From SG8-41 sp036555615 (GTDB lineage: Bacteria; Pseudomonadota; Gammaproteobacteria; Burkholderiales; SG8-41): a stretch of 64,000 nt of DNA. The stretch spans positions 53,220 to 117,219 of the forward strand of contig DATBKZ010000082.1 of NCBI GenBank assembly GCA_036555615.1, written 5' to 3'. How positions within the stretch are numbered: position 1 is the first letter of the stretch; every line of letters starts with the position of its first letter. Positions 1-8,885 of the stretch are shown here, in pieces. A model generated the notes under the pieces. The model did not search any database. It was not told the DNA's origin and saw only the letters and a program-made list of their open reading frames with translations. The translations under genes and the position numbers were made by a program.

Positions 1-2
1 TC

Positions 3-758
3 ACCAAATCGATCGCCATCCTGCTGGAACCGCTCGGCATCGTGCTCTTCATCCTGCTCGTCGCTGGGGTGGTCGCGTGGCGCAGGCCGCTATCCGCGTG
101 GAAGCCGGTCGTGCTCGCCTTGCTCGTGCTCTACCCCCTTTCCACGCAGTTCGTGGCCGATCAATTGCTGCGGCTGATCGAGCCCGCGCCCCGCGACCCC
201 GTCTCGGATTCGAGCGGGCAGGCTATCGTGGTACTGGGCGGCGGAACCTACTTCGCCGCGCCCGAATACGGTGCGGATACCGTCAAGCCACAAGTCCTGG
301 CGCGCCTGCGCTACGCCGCCCACCTGCATCGCGCGCTCGGCAAGCCCGTGCTGGCCTCCGGCGGGGCCCCGGAAGGCAATGCGGTCCCCGAGGCTCAACT
401 CATGAGTCATGTGCTGCAGAAGGATTTCCAGGTGCCAGTGCAGTGGATCGAGCAGGGCTCAATCAACACGTTCGAGAACGCGCTGCAGAGCGCCGCCGTG
501 CTGAAGCCCGCCGGCGTGCAGCGAATCTACCTTGTCACTCATGCCTGGCACCTGCGGCGCGCGCGCGTCGCTTTCGAGCACGCGGGCTTCGAGGTCATCC
601 CGGCACCGACCGGGTTTGCCACGCGTTTCAGGGTGACCGCGATCGATTTCCTGCCGGATGCCCGCGCCCTTCATGACAGCGGATTGTTTTTCCGAGAGGT
701 GGTCGGCATCGGCTGGTACTATGTGCGGAGTCTCATAAACCGCTGGACCCGGAGTTAA
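3..758 (+). CDS. DUF218 / ElyC-SanA-YdcF family membrane protein, 5' partial
   Basis: The reading frame is open from the first bases of the window, so the true start lies upstream. A GTG at 42 is in frame but would cut off part of the first membrane segment. Two hydrophobic helices at the N-terminus are followed by a DUF218 domain with the family's IVVLGGG strand, an ASGG stretch and an NTFENA motif, then the LVTHAWHLRRA stretch that is typical of ElyC/YdcF proteins. Relatives affect envelope polysaccharide or peptidoglycan precursor metabolism, but their reaction is not settled. The gene lies upstream of an OsmC-like gene on the same strand. Confidence 0.85.
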   Translation, partial: TKSIAILLEPLGIVLFILLVAGVVAWRRPLSAWKPVVLALLVLYPLSTQFVADQLLRLIEPAPRDPVSDSSGQAIVVLGGGTYFAAPEYGADTVKPQVLARLRYAAHLHRALGKPVLASGGAPEGNAVPEAQLMSHVLQKDFQVPVQWIEQGSINTFENALQSAAVLKPAGVQRIYLVTHAWHLRRARVAFEHAGFEVIPAPTGFATRFRVTAIDFLPDARALHDSGLFFREVVGIGWYYVRSLINRWTRS

Positions 759-759
759 G

Positions 760-800
760 ACTCCCTCCCCCGGTGTGCCTACGGGGAGAGGGTTGGGGGA
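760..800. repeat. CCCTC...GAGGG palindromic intergenic repeat, copy 1
   Basis: A C-rich arm (ctccctccccc) is followed after a short spacer by a G-rich arm (ggggagagggttggggg), which can fold as a hairpin between the DUF218 and OsmC genes. The same design recurs at 24406-24445 and 50598-50634. It may act as a terminator or processing site. Function is inferred only from position and foldability. Confidence 0.5.
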
Positions 801-812
801 TAACAAATCATC

Positions 813-1235
813 ATGAAAGTCCGCATCAAGTGGATCGAGAACGTCGCGTTTCTTGGCGAGTCCGAAAGCGGGCACGCGCTGGTAATGGACGGAGCGCCCG
901 AGGGTGGCGGGCGCAATCTCGGGCCGCGTCCGATGGAGACCGTTCTCATCGGCACCGGCGGCTGCACGGCCTACGACGTCGTGCACATCCTCAGGAAAAG
1001 CCGCGCGCCCGTCACCGACTGCGTGGTGGAGATCGCGGCCGAGCGCGCCCCGGAGGATCCAAAGGTCTTCACGCGCATCCGCTTCCACTTCATCGTCACG
1101 GGCCGGGGCCTCAAGCGCGAGCAGGTCGAGCGCGCGATTCATCTCTCCGCAGAGAAGTATTGCTCGGCCTCAATCATGCTCGGCAAGACCGCCGCGATCA
1201 CGCACGATTTCGAAATCAAGGAGTCGGAAAGCTAA
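813..1235 (+). CDS. OsmC/Ohr family protein
   Basis: A 140-residue protein of the OsmC fold, the group that includes peroxiredoxin-like OsmC and the YhfA-like proteins. The N-terminal beta sheet is followed by the GTGGCTAYDVVHIL helix that carries the first conserved cysteine. A second cysteine lies in the SAEKYCSASIMLGKTA segment near residue 117. The two-cysteine arrangement and the length fit a YhfA-like OsmC protein involved in thiol or peroxide handling, although the physiological substrate cannot be told from sequence. ATG at 813 lies downstream of a purine-rich stretch that is part of the preceding hairpin repeat. Confidence 0.85.
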   Translation: MKVRIKWIENVAFLGESESGHALVMDGAPEGGGRNLGPRPMETVLIGTGGCTAYDVVHILRKSRAPVTDCVVEIAAERAPEDPKVFTRIRFHFIVTGRGLKREQVERAIHLSAEKYCSASIMLGKTAAITHDFEIKESES

Positions 1236-1379
1236 TAGTGGCCGCCTTAAAGCGTTTTGCGGAGCGGCCGCATCACTTGGTCTGCCGTTTCGGTTGAAAA
1301 CCGCGTTGTCGGGCGATCTGTAGCGGGCTTAGCGAGCCAATCATGCACCTGAGTCCGCGTAACCGCTGGAAAATCTCGG

Positions 1380-2111
1380 CTATGTCAGATAACCACAATC
1401 TCTGAGATCGTCTCTTATCATATTGAGATACTCTTCGGGAAGGTCCGCTCTCCTGGCCATGCTGCGATCGATCTTCGTGTTCTGATATTCAGGCCTCATC
1501 TTTCGGTTGGCAACCCCCTGCAACATTTCTTCGTGATACGGGATTTCCAGGAAGCTGCAGATAGAGGTCAATGTTGCCTTCGGATCGAGCAACAGGTCCT
1601 CGAAACGAATGCAAACGTTGTTTTGATGTAGCATCTTGAAGAATTTGTAGCACTTCACCGAGAATTGCCATTTCCTGCACGCTGCTTCCATAGATTGGCC
1701 GGTCCGCTGCACCTTCGAATTAACACACGCCCTGCCATCTCTCAGGACAAATATGATCGACTGAATCGTTAAGTGCCGGTTGAAGAAGGTATCCAGTATG
1801 TCAATTGTCGCTTCCGGGTTTGCCAGATTGTGGTCCTCCAAACCAAATATCTGCTCGGTCGTAATCTTGTTACCCCAAAGCTGGCCGGGATAACGCCTCG
1901 ACTCATCCCTACAAGCTGACATGAAAGCGCCCACCCTCTCATCAAACATCGCGGATCCTTGATGAGGCAACCCTTTTCCCATAAGGCAAGCAACTGAAAA
2001 GAGCTCGAATCCGACTTCTAGCGACGGATGATAATCGAGTAATCCGGCAAGCAAGCTGGTCCCTCCTCGACCCGCGCCGACAATCAGGAAGCGAAAATTG
2101 TCCTTGAGCAT
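1380..2111 (-). CDS. Sulfotransferase family protein (island gene 1)
   Basis: A 243-residue cytosolic protein that begins with the PAPS-binding signature of sulfotransferases: a beta strand followed by GAGRGGTSLLAGLLDYHP (5'-phosphosulfate loop). A second conserved region, FVLRDGRACVNSKVQRTG, matches the 3'-phosphate-binding loop, with Arg and Ser in the expected places. Such enzymes transfer sulfate from PAPS to sugars, lipids or peptides. It is the most downstream of a run of minus-strand sulfotransferase genes (1380-4473). Composition is less GC-rich than the flanking housekeeping genes, which suggests transfer. The acceptor is unknown. Confidence 0.8.
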   Translation of the reverse strand: MLKDNFRFLIVGAGRGGTSLLAGLLDYHPSLEVGFELFSVACLMGKGLPHQGSAMFDERVGAFMSACRDESRRYPGQLWGNKITTEQIFGLEDHNLANPEATIDILDTFFNRHLTIQSIIFVLRDGRACVNSKVQRTGQSMEAACRKWQFSVKCYKFFKMLHQNNVCIRFEDLLLDPKATLTSICSFLEIPYHEEMLQGVANRKMRPEYQNTKIDRSMARRADLPEEYLNMIRDDLRDCGYLT

Positions 2112-2282
2112 TTGCTCAGCCTCTGCTGCAACCGTCTAGCGGGGGTATCCAAGCTTTCGTCCAACAGACATTATTCACCTTTGAGCAGCTTGTTGGGTCG
2201 CCGCGAAATATTGCGGCATCCAGACCGTCTATCTAACGGGAGGGTCGCGGACTGCTGTATCCGTGCGCGAGCCGGGCGGCGA

Positions 2283-2981
2283 TCAGCAGTAATAGTCGAT
2301 CAAGCGCGCGTTGAGCTGAAGGCAATACGCGTAAAGCTCGTGCTCGAGCGCGAAATGCGCCTCGTGGAAACCACGATATTCGGGGTAGCTCTCGCCCGCC
2401 GAGACGTTGACGTGCGGCATCTCCATGGGTTGGCGGCCAAGCGCCTTGGCGAGCGCCGTTAAGCTCGGCCCGACCCTTTCGAGTATCGCGACGAACACGA
2501 AATATTCGTCTAGAACGGCGGCGAAGTTATCCCTCGTGAGTTCGCGCGGGAAATGGCAAAGGAACGAGTAGCTGTCGCACCCGCGCGCCATGTCCTCGGC
2601 GCGCCGATGTATCCAGCGCTCGAGATTCGGATCAACATCGTCGAGCCCGTCTTCGACACCCCGCTGCTTCCGTTGATTGAGGAATCGCCATTGCGACACG
2701 AAGCGCGCGTAGGGATCGCGAAGCATCACAATACACTGCCGTGCCTCGGGGTAATAGGTTTGTATTCCAAAACCGCGCAATGCGTTGAAGTGGCCGTAGA
2801 GGCACGAACCGCTTCCGAGCGCAACCCTTCGCGGCAAGGGTCGACCGCGACGGTAGTGCAGGTGCAGGTCGTCACCGAACCAGGCGGCAAGGACGCTACG
2901 AAAACTGGTGCCGCCGGTTCGAGGGACGTGCAGTGCGATCAGTGACTGCGCGGAATCGTAGAGCTTAAGTGGTGAGGACAT
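2283..2981 (-). CDS. Sulfotransferase family 2-like protein (island gene 2)
   Basis: A 232-residue protein with the LIALHVPRTGGTSFRSVL motif, which matches the HIPKTGGTS phosphosulfate-binding loop of Sulfotransfer_2-type enzymes (heparan-sulfate 2-O-sulfotransferase and chondroitin sulfotransferase relatives). The LRDPYARFVSQWRFL segment corresponds to the 3'-phosphate-binding RDPxxRxxS region. It lies between two other sulfotransferase genes on the same strand. No signal peptide is seen, so sulfation would occur in the cytoplasm before export of the acceptor. The substrate is unknown. Confidence 0.8.
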   Translation of the reverse strand: MSSPLKLYDSAQSLIALHVPRTGGTSFRSVLAAWFGDDLHLHYRRGRPLPRRVALGSGSCLYGHFNALRGFGIQTYYPEARQCIVMLRDPYARFVSQWRFLNQRKQRGVEDGLDDVDPNLERWIHRRAEDMARGCDSYSFLCHFPRELTRDNFAAVLDEYFVFVAILERVGPSLTALAKALGRQPMEMPHVNVSAGESYPEYRGFHEAHFALEHELYAYCLQLNARLIDYYC

Positions 2982-3106
2982 CGAAACGAAGAGGTGCCCA
3001 GTCCCTGCCCGCGTTTAGTCGTGCCCCGAGTGGTGACTAAGTGAGAGGCGGTCTGGCGCGAAATGGCCGTGGCCGCCGACACGGCGTCGCTCTCCAGAGC
3101 GCCTTG

Positions 3107-3754
3107 CTAACGATCCTTCTCGCTGAAGCTATGCATGAGATCCGGACGCGCCGTTCTGGCAAACACTGCGGCAAACGATTCGTAGGTTACGCCCCGCAGT
3201 ATGGGCTTGAGCTTTTCAAACAAATAGGGACAATCCTTGACGATTCTCGGATACCGCATGAACGTCACCGGCACCGCCGTTCCGGAGACCGCCAGCAGAA
3301 GCGAATAAATGCGGCGCAGCAGCACTTCTTCCTGATTGCCCGGCTCTGACGACGTTGTGCCCACCAGCCCGCCTATTAGTTCTTGCTGCGTTTCGGTCAG
3401 TGCCAATCGCTCGAGAAAACTCGCACCGGAAAGTGTGTTGCTTTCGACAAACCGTCTGCTTTCCGCGGCCGAATACAGGTCCCGCATTGGGACGAGTATG
3501 TGCTCGATGGCGATGTCGCTACGGCCGAATACCTCCTCTGCGTAATCACAAAACGCGGGCCACTTCACGATATAAGGACAGTTCTCGCGTCTTATGTCAT
3601 GTTCCAAGCCTGCACGCGCCACCTTGTGAATCTTGGCCCGCAACCTTTCTAGAGTGAAACCAGTATCGAGTCCCAGATGAGTCAGAAGCTCGACCAGGAA
3701 GGTGGTTCCAGATCTCCCTGTGCCTGTTATTACCACGTGCCTTCTCGAGGACAT
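3107..3754 (-). CDS. Sulfotransferase family protein (island gene 3)
   Basis: A 215-residue protein starting with a short strand and GTGRSGTTFLVELLTHLGLDTG, a classical phosphosulfate-binding P-loop. An LVPMRDLYSAAESRRFVES segment fits the second PAPS-binding region. It resembles short sulfotransferases found in bacterial capsule or LPS gene clusters. It belongs to the same minus-strand island as its neighbours, but the gaps of about 40 to 125 bp mean several transcripts are possible. The acceptor is unknown. Confidence 0.75.
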   Translation of the reverse strand: MSSRRHVVITGTGRSGTTFLVELLTHLGLDTGFTLERLRAKIHKVARAGLEHDIRRENCPYIVKWPAFCDYAEEVFGRSDIAIEHILVPMRDLYSAAESRRFVESNTLSGASFLERLALTETQQELIGGLVGTTSSEPGNQEEVLLRRIYSLLLAVSGTAVPVTFMRYPRIVKDCPYLFEKLKPILRGVTYESFAAVFARTARPDLMHSFSEKDR

Positions 3755-3798
3755 CGTTTCGCCGGATTTCCGATACGAAAAATTCGACCGGGATCCTC

Positions 3799-4473
3799 CT
3801 AACGGGAGGGAGCAAGGTTCACGAGCGGGCCGACTTTCTCACCGAAGCTATACCCGAATGCTTCGATATCCGCGGCATACAGGCTGGCGATCATCTCTCG
3901 CGACTCGTCATCGTAATAGTCCGGATACGGCCCGCGGCGACTCGCGTTTTCGTGGGGAATCGCGTCTATCTTGATGCCAAGCGCCTTCAGCACGTGATGA
4001 ACCGATTCGGAAAACGTTTCGTATCGCCCAACGTAGTCGACAAGCAAGTCACCATTTGAATCACGCAGGAAATTGACCTGCGGTTCCCACTGCACGTGCT
4101 TTTTTCTCGTGATCAGATCAGCGTACGTCTTGAAGCTATCGCCTTTCTTCATCCCGATGAAACCCCGCAGGTCGTCTCGGCTGGCCATGGAACTGAACTG
4201 CGATACGGCCTTGTCCCAGGGATTCCTGACGAAGGAGAATTTGTAGAAGTCGGCGAAGACCTTGCTGCCAACTTCCATCCGAATCTGCGTCGCCAGGAGA
4301 TGTTGCAAGCCGCCGGTCTGGTACTGGTTGCGATATTTGTCGACGAATCCCATCCACAAATCGCCGGTCGTTCGCGGTCCCGGCCAGATCAGGTTCTCGA
4401 TGCTGGTTCCGCCGGTCTTTGGAATATGAACGAATATGCAGCGATGATGCCAAGAAATCACGTGGCCGCCCAA
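3799..4473 (-). CDS. Sulfotransferase family 2-like protein (island gene 4)
   Basis: A 224-residue protein with a clear FVHIPKTGGTSIENLIW phosphosulfate-binding loop near residue 14 and an FSFVRNPWDKAVSQFSSM region that binds the 3'-phosphate. The C-terminal pattern YYDDESREMI...FGYSF recurs in the sulfotransferase at 48575-49192, so the two are paralogs about 44 kb apart. The domain matches Golgi-type carbohydrate sulfotransferases in bacterial form. It lies downstream of a glycosyltransferase gene on the same strand, consistent with a glycan acceptor. Confidence 0.82.
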   Translation of the reverse strand: MGGHVISWHHRCIFVHIPKTGGTSIENLIWPGPRTTGDLWMGFVDKYRNQYQTGGLQHLLATQIRMEVGSKVFADFYKFSFVRNPWDKAVSQFSSMASRDDLRGFIGMKKGDSFKTYADLITRKKHVQWEPQVNFLRDSNGDLLVDYVGRYETFSESVHHVLKALGIKIDAIPHENASRRGPYPDYYDDESREMIASLYAADIEAFGYSFGEKVGPLVNLAPSR

Positions 4474-4613
4474 CCCGCAATGAGTCGCTTAGGCATCGAA
4501 TTATACTATTCGCTCTTGCTTGCCAGGCCGGGAGGGCACCATGTCCCCGGGCGAGAATTTAAGCCTTGCCGGACACTCCATACAGCCCTCGCTCAGCCGC
4601 GCAGCCAGAGAAG

Positions 4614-5651
4614 TTACACGAGCTTGGCCAGAATTTCGTTCCACCTGTTATTGTCGTAGTTGAGGATCCTGTCCTGGATGCTCGAATAAGCCCTCTGTGA
4701 AATCTGATCGCGAAGCGCTCGATCGTTGATCAATGCCTGGATTTGATCGTGCCAATCTTCCGGGGACCACTCGCATAACAAGCCGTTAACCTTGTGGGAA
4801 ACCGAAGATTCGTAGGGAGGAAGCCTGCTGTAGATGCCGGCTACCCCAAGAAACGCGAATTCGAGGTACTTGATGTCGGACTTGCAGCGGTTGAAATCAT
4901 CGTCTGCCAGCGGGCATAGACCGATGTCCAGGCGCAGTTTCGCCAGCCTTTCAGGGTGGCTTTCATAATGGTAATTGCTGGGAATGAACTGGCACTTGTC
5001 GGCTGGCAAAACGTCGAGAAGATTTTTCGCTCCTTCTCCGTACGCTATCCACATGACCGATTCATGCTGCTTCGCGATAGCGCCCACAACATCGCGCAGG
5101 ATCCCGAAATCCTGCTCGTGGTGCTTGGACCCGACCATCCCGACCCGGATCCGGTCTTCCCCACCTCTCTTCTCCGTGCGCAAGTGCGGCTTCCAGATCC
5201 TCGGGTCCAATTGGTTTTCGATGACCTCGACGGATCGATTGGACGCCCTGAACACCTGCGCCAGTGGCGCAGTCGATACCGTGACCACATTCGCCAGTCG
5301 TGCACACTCAAAAATGTGTGGTGCGGCTTCCCGGTACCACGGCTTCTGGTGATGGTCTGGAATTAGCGGGATAGCATCGTCTGTTTCATACACAAGGTGC
5401 TTCTTCGAGGCACTGATTTCGCGAATGAAGTCGATGGTGTCCCGGCTCGGGAAGCCTCTCGTGATGATCACGACATCCGCCGCCCTCCAGCTCTCGGCGT
5501 CGACCATCAATTCGTCATTCACCATTTCACTCTCGACTGCGAGCGACGCACTGCGCTTCAGAAACGTGAGTGGCTGCACCAGTCGAATATAGGGGGACGG
5601 CTGGTCGATGTGGTCCCGGGTAAAAATCGATATTTTTAGCGGTCCGCCCAT
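4614..5651 (-). CDS. Glycosyltransferase, GT4-like (GT-B fold)
   Basis: A 345-residue protein. The N-terminal half has KISIFTRDH and ADVVIITRGFPSRDT strands. The C-terminal Rossmann half contains IRVGMVGSKHHEQDF and NRCKSDIKYLEFAFLGVAGIYS, the glutamate-containing nucleotide-sugar-binding segment common in O-antigen and exopolysaccharide glycosyltransferases. ATG at 5651 is preferred over the upstream TTG at 5690 because homology-like sequence begins there. It is the first gene of the sulfotransferase island and probably builds the glycan that those enzymes modify. That link is inferred from proximity. Confidence 0.75.
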   Translation of the reverse strand: MGGPLKISIFTRDHIDQPSPYIRLVQPLTFLKRSASLAVESEMVNDELMVDAESWRAADVVIITRGFPSRDTIDFIREISASKKHLVYETDDAIPLIPDHHQKPWYREAAPHIFECARLANVVTVSTAPLAQVFRASNRSVEVIENQLDPRIWKPHLRTEKRGGEDRIRVGMVGSKHHEQDFGILRDVVGAIAKQHESVMWIAYGEGAKNLLDVLPADKCQFIPSNYHYESHPERLAKLRLDIGLCPLADDDFNRCKSDIKYLEFAFLGVAGIYSRLPPYESSVSHKVNGLLCEWSPEDWHDQIQALINDRALRDQISQRAYSSIQDRILNYDNNRWNEILAKLV

Positions 5652-5828
5652 AATCCAGCACGATCGCCCTCGTCGGTGCAATTCCTGCAAACCACTCCGC
5701 CAAACCGCCCTGGAGTCGTTCTACATTCGATCGCGGCAAGAATAATCTTGGCGCGACACGTCACTGAGCCAGACAGGCCGATAATTCAGAACGGGTCTCC
5801 TTGGAAAACGCGGGTGAGCGCGCAGCGA

Positions 5829-6473
5829 TCAAATAGAGTAGGCGGTATCGGTCATCAACTTCGACGACAACCGCATCGCGGCTTTGGCGGTTGCGGGCAG
5901 TTCCCCTCCCCCGTGCGTGATGGCGCTCGTGGCGTGGCGGGCCTCGTCTTCCTTCATTTTCTCCAGCACCGCGCGGCTCTTCTCATCGGCCGCGGGCAGC
6001 CGCTGCAGGTGCCCTTCGAGATGCCTCACGACCTGGCGCTCGGTTTCCGCCAGGAATCCCAGGTTCCAACGGTCGCCCAGCAGCCCGGTCAGCGCGCCGA
6101 TTGCGAATGAGCCCGCATACCACGCCGGGTTGAGGAGGCTCTTGCGCCCGCCGAGCGCCTCGATCCGGCGCTCGGTCCACGCCAGGTGATCGGTTTCTTC
6201 CTGCGCCGCGCGCTCGAGCGCCGCCCGCGCGCCCGGGTTGCGCGCGGTCAGCGCCTGGCCCTGATAGAGCGCCTGCGCGCAGATCTCGCCGGTGTGATTG
6301 ACCCGCATCAACGCCGCTGCGTGCGCGCGCTGCTCGCCGGTCAACTCGGCCTCCGCCAATTCCTCGCCCGGCACCGGGCGCAACGACTGTGCCGGCGCGA
6401 AAACCGTACGCAGGCCCTTGTCGAAGGAGACGATCAGCTCGTCGAGCGTTGGCAATGGAGGTAGTGCAGACAT
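5829..6473 (-). CDS. coq7: 3-demethoxyubiquinol 3-hydroxylase Coq7 (di-iron)
   Basis: A 214-residue di-iron carboxylate protein that hydroxylates the C6 position of demethoxyubiquinol in ubiquinone synthesis. All iron ligand motifs are visible: RVNHTGEICAQALY, AAQEETDHLAWTERR, a third glutamate in the ETERQVVRHLEGH helix, and KEDEARHATSA near the C-terminus. ATG at 6473 (MSALPP) is chosen over the in-frame start at 6494, which adds seven unlikely residues. The gene follows trpC by 24 bp on the same strand and may be co-transcribed with the trp genes, although a TATACT hexamer just before its start could also give a separate promoter. Confidence 0.92.
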   Translation of the reverse strand: MSALPPLPTLDELIVSFDKGLRTVFAPAQSLRPVPGEELAEAELTGEQRAHAAALMRVNHTGEICAQALYQGQALTARNPGARAALERAAQEETDHLAWTERRIEALGGRKSLLNPAWYAGSFAIGALTGLLGDRWNLGFLAETERQVVRHLEGHLQRLPAADEKSRAVLEKMKEDEARHATSAITHGGGELPATAKAAMRLSSKLMTDTAYSI

Positions 6474-6497
6474 GGTTCGAGTATAGCGCGGCAAGCC

Positions 6498-7292
6498 TCA
6501 GGCGGCACCAAACAGCCGCGCCAGCTCGGCGCCCGGGTCCGGTGCGCGCATGAGGGCTTCACCGACCAGGAAACAATTTACGTTGCCTTTGCGCAGCGTC
6601 CGGACATTGGCCGGCGTCAGCACGCCGCTCTCGGTCACCACCAGGCGCCCGTCCGGGATCCCCGGCATGAGCTCCAGCGTGGTTTCGAGCCGCGTCTCGA
6701 ACGTGCGCAAACTGCGGTTGTTGATGCCGATGAGAGGCGTTTTCAGCCGGAGCGCCTGCTCCAGCTCTCCTGCATCGTGCGCTTCGACCAGCACCGCCAT
6801 GCCGAGTTCGCGCGCAAGCGCTTCCAGCTCCAGCATCCTTGAAACGTCGAGGGCGGCGACGATGAGCAGGATGCAATCCGCGCCTGCTGCGCGTGCCTCG
6901 TAGAGCTGGTAGGCCTCGATCGTGAAGTCCTTGCGCAGCACCGGCAGCGCGCATGCGGCGCGCGCCCGCGTCAGGTGCTCGAGCGCGCCCTGGAAGAACT
7001 GCTCGTCAGTCAGCACCGAGAGGCAGGCCGCTCCATGCCGCTCGTAGCTGGCCGCGATCGCAGAAGGGTCGTAGCGCTCGCGCAGCACCCCCCGGCTCGG
7101 GCTCGCCTTCTTGATCTCCGCGATGACGGCGGGCTTCCCGGACGTGATTCTACGGCGGAGCGCTCCTACAAAATCGCGCGGCGGCGGCGCCCGGCGTGCC
7201 TCCTCCCTGAGAATCGCCTGCTGCTTCGCCTTCCTTGCGCGTGCAACCTCCTCAGTCTTCACCGCGAGGATGCGCTGCAGCACATCAGCCAT
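6498..7292 (-). CDS. trpC: Indole-3-glycerol-phosphate synthase
   Basis: A 264-residue TIM-barrel enzyme that closes the indole ring of tryptophan from CdRP. Signature segments are in order: EIKKASPSRG near residue 58, LRKDFTIEAYQ near 119, LVEAHD near 170, GINNRSLRTF near 190 and VTESGV near 220. It is monofunctional, with no fused TrpF domain, as usual in betaproteobacteria. Its ATG overlaps the end of trpD by 8 bp, so the two are translationally coupled. It is the last trp gene of the operon. Confidence 0.96.
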   Translation of the reverse strand: MADVLQRILAVKTEEVARARKAKQQAILREEARRAPPPRDFVGALRRRITSGKPAVIAEIKKASPSRGVLRERYDPSAIAASYERHGAACLSVLTDEQFFQGALEHLTRARAACALPVLRKDFTIEAYQLYEARAAGADCILLIVAALDVSRMLELEALARELGMAVLVEAHDAGELEQALRLKTPLIGINNRSLRTFETRLETTLELMPGIPDGRLVVTESGVLTPANVRTLRKGNVNCFLVGEALMRAPDPGAELARLFGAA

Positions 7293-8307
7293 GGGCTTGC
7301 GTGAATCCGACGAACGCGTCGAGCTTCTTCCGAGGCGCGCCGCTCGCGATCACCGCCTGGGCTTTCTGCACGCCCGCCACCAGGGTTGGGGCGAGCCCCG
7401 CGACGTAGATGCTCGCGCCCGCGTTTAACGCAACGATATCGCGCGCCGGGCCCGGCTCGTTGTTCAGGGCGGAGAGCACCAAGGCCTTCGACTGCTCGAC
7501 GCTTTCCACCCGGATTGCGGCGCTGGCCGCCGCTTTCAATCCGAAATCCTGCGGAGCTACCTGGTACTCGCTGATCTTTCCGTCCTTGAGCTCTCCCACC
7601 AGGGTGGGTCCGGAAATCGATATCTCGTCCATTCCCTCCAGGCCGTGCACGACCATCACGTGGCGGCTGCCGAGCCGCTGCAGGACGCGCGCCTGGATGC
7701 CGACCAGATCGGGGTGAAATACGCCCATCAGCTCCAGCCGGGCACCCGCGGGATTGGTGAGTGGCCCAAGGATGTTGAAGATCGTCTTGACGCCGAGCTC
7801 GCGCCGCACCGGCGCAGCGTGCTTCATCGCGCCGTGATGATGCGGCGCGAACATGAACCCCACACCCACCTCGTCGATGCAGCGGCCGATCGCTTCCGGC
7901 TTGAGATTGATGTTCGCGCCCAGCGCCTCCAGCACGTCCGCGCTGCCCGATTTGCTGGACACCGACCGGTTGCCGTGCTTGGCGACGCGTGCGCCGGCGG
8001 CCGCGCAGACGAAGGTTGCCGCCGTCGAGATATTGAAGGTGTGCGCGCCGTCGCCCCCGGTGCCGACGATATCGATGAGCTTGTCGGGATCGCTGACCGG
8101 GACTTTGGTCGCGAACTCACGCATCACTTCGGCCGCGGCGGCGATCTCGCCGATCGTCTCCTTCTTCACCCGCAGCCCGACGATGATCGCCGCGATCAGC
8201 GTCGGCGAGACCTGCCCGCTCATGATGGCGCGCATGAGGGAGAGCATTTCCTCGCGGAAGATCTCGCGGTGCTCGATGACGCGGGTAAGCGCTTCCTGGG
8301 GTGTCAT
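7285..8307 (-). CDS. trpD: Anthranilate phosphoribosyltransferase
   Basis: A 340-residue protein that joins PRPP and anthranilate. The glycine-rich VGTGGDGAHTFNISTAATFV motif binds PRPP, and KHGNRSVSSKSGSADVLEALG follows. Later residues (FMFAPHHHGAMKH, FNILGPLTNPA) match the anthranilate-binding region. The start is the ATG at 8307, whose sequence MTPQEALTRVIEHREIF is typical. The longer open frame upstream runs through trpG in another frame and is not coding. The start overlaps the trpG stop as ATGA. Confidence 0.96.
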   Translation of the reverse strand: MTPQEALTRVIEHREIFREEMLSLMRAIMSGQVSPTLIAAIIVGLRVKKETIGEIAAAAEVMREFATKVPVSDPDKLIDIVGTGGDGAHTFNISTAATFVCAAAGARVAKHGNRSVSSKSGSADVLEALGANINLKPEAIGRCIDEVGVGFMFAPHHHGAMKHAAPVRRELGVKTIFNILGPLTNPAGARLELMGVFHPDLVGIQARVLQRLGSRHVMVVHGLEGMDEISISGPTLVGELKDGKISEYQVAPQDFGLKAAASAAIRVESVEQSKALVLSALNNEPGPARDIVALNAGASIYVAGLAPTLVAGVQKAQAVIASGAPRKKLDAFVGFTQAHG

Positions 8308-8876
8308 GGGTTGCCTCTTTGCAGAAAATTTTTCAGCAACTGGTGGCCGTGCTCGGTCAGGATGGATTCGGGATGGAACTGCACGCCCTCGACCGCAAGC
8401 TCCCGGTGCCGCACGCCCATGATCTCGCCATCGTCGCTCCAGGCGCTGACCTCCAGGCAGGCGGGCAGGCTCGCCCGCTCGATGGCGAGCGAATGATAGC
8501 GCGTCGCGGTGAACGGGTCCGGCAGCCCGCGAAATACCCCCCGCCCGTCGTGGCGTATGGCGCACGTCTTGCCGTGCATGAGCCGCCTGGCATGCACGAT
8601 CCTCCCGCCCAACGCCTGCCCGATGGCCTGGTGCCCGAGACAGACACCCAAGATCGGGACCTTGCCCGCGAACTGCTTCACCACTGGCACGGAAATGCCC
8701 GCTTCGCTCGGCGTGCAGGGGCCGGGAGAAATGACGATGTGCGCCGGCCGCAGCCGCTCGATGCCCTCGAGCGTGATCTCGTCGTTGCGCAGCACCTCCA
8801 CCGCCTCGCCCAGCTCGCCGAAATACTGCACGAGGTTATAGGTGAAGGAATCGTAGTTATCGATCATCAACAACAT
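8304..8876 (-). CDS. trpG: Anthranilate synthase glutamine amidotransferase subunit
   Basis: A 190-residue class I glutamine amidotransferase that delivers ammonia to TrpE. The nucleophile elbow GVCLGHQAIGQ holds the catalytic cysteine near residue 79, and the His-Glu pair lies in GVQFHPESILTEHG near residue 170. It begins MLLMIDNYDSFTYNL, the canonical TrpG/PabA start. The same subunit may also serve PabB, since no separate PabA is seen here. It lies 9 bp after trpE and overlaps trpD by four bases. Confidence 0.95.
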   Translation of the reverse strand: MLLMIDNYDSFTYNLVQYFGELGEAVEVLRNDEITLEGIERLRPAHIVISPGPCTPSEAGISVPVVKQFAGKVPILGVCLGHQAIGQALGGRIVHARRLMHGKTCAIRHDGRGVFRGLPDPFTATRYHSLAIERASLPACLEVSAWSDDGEIMGVRHRELAVEGVQFHPESILTEHGHQLLKNFLQRGNP

Positions 8877-8885
8877 GGCGCGTCC

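Noticed and set aside
1236..1379. Possible promoter or small gene between OsmC and the sulfotransferase island
   Set aside because: No -35/-10 pair, hairpin or coding pattern could be supported.
6474..6497. TATACT as a coq7 promoter
   Set aside because: A good -10 hexamer is present but no matching -35 at 16-18 bp; left as a remark only.
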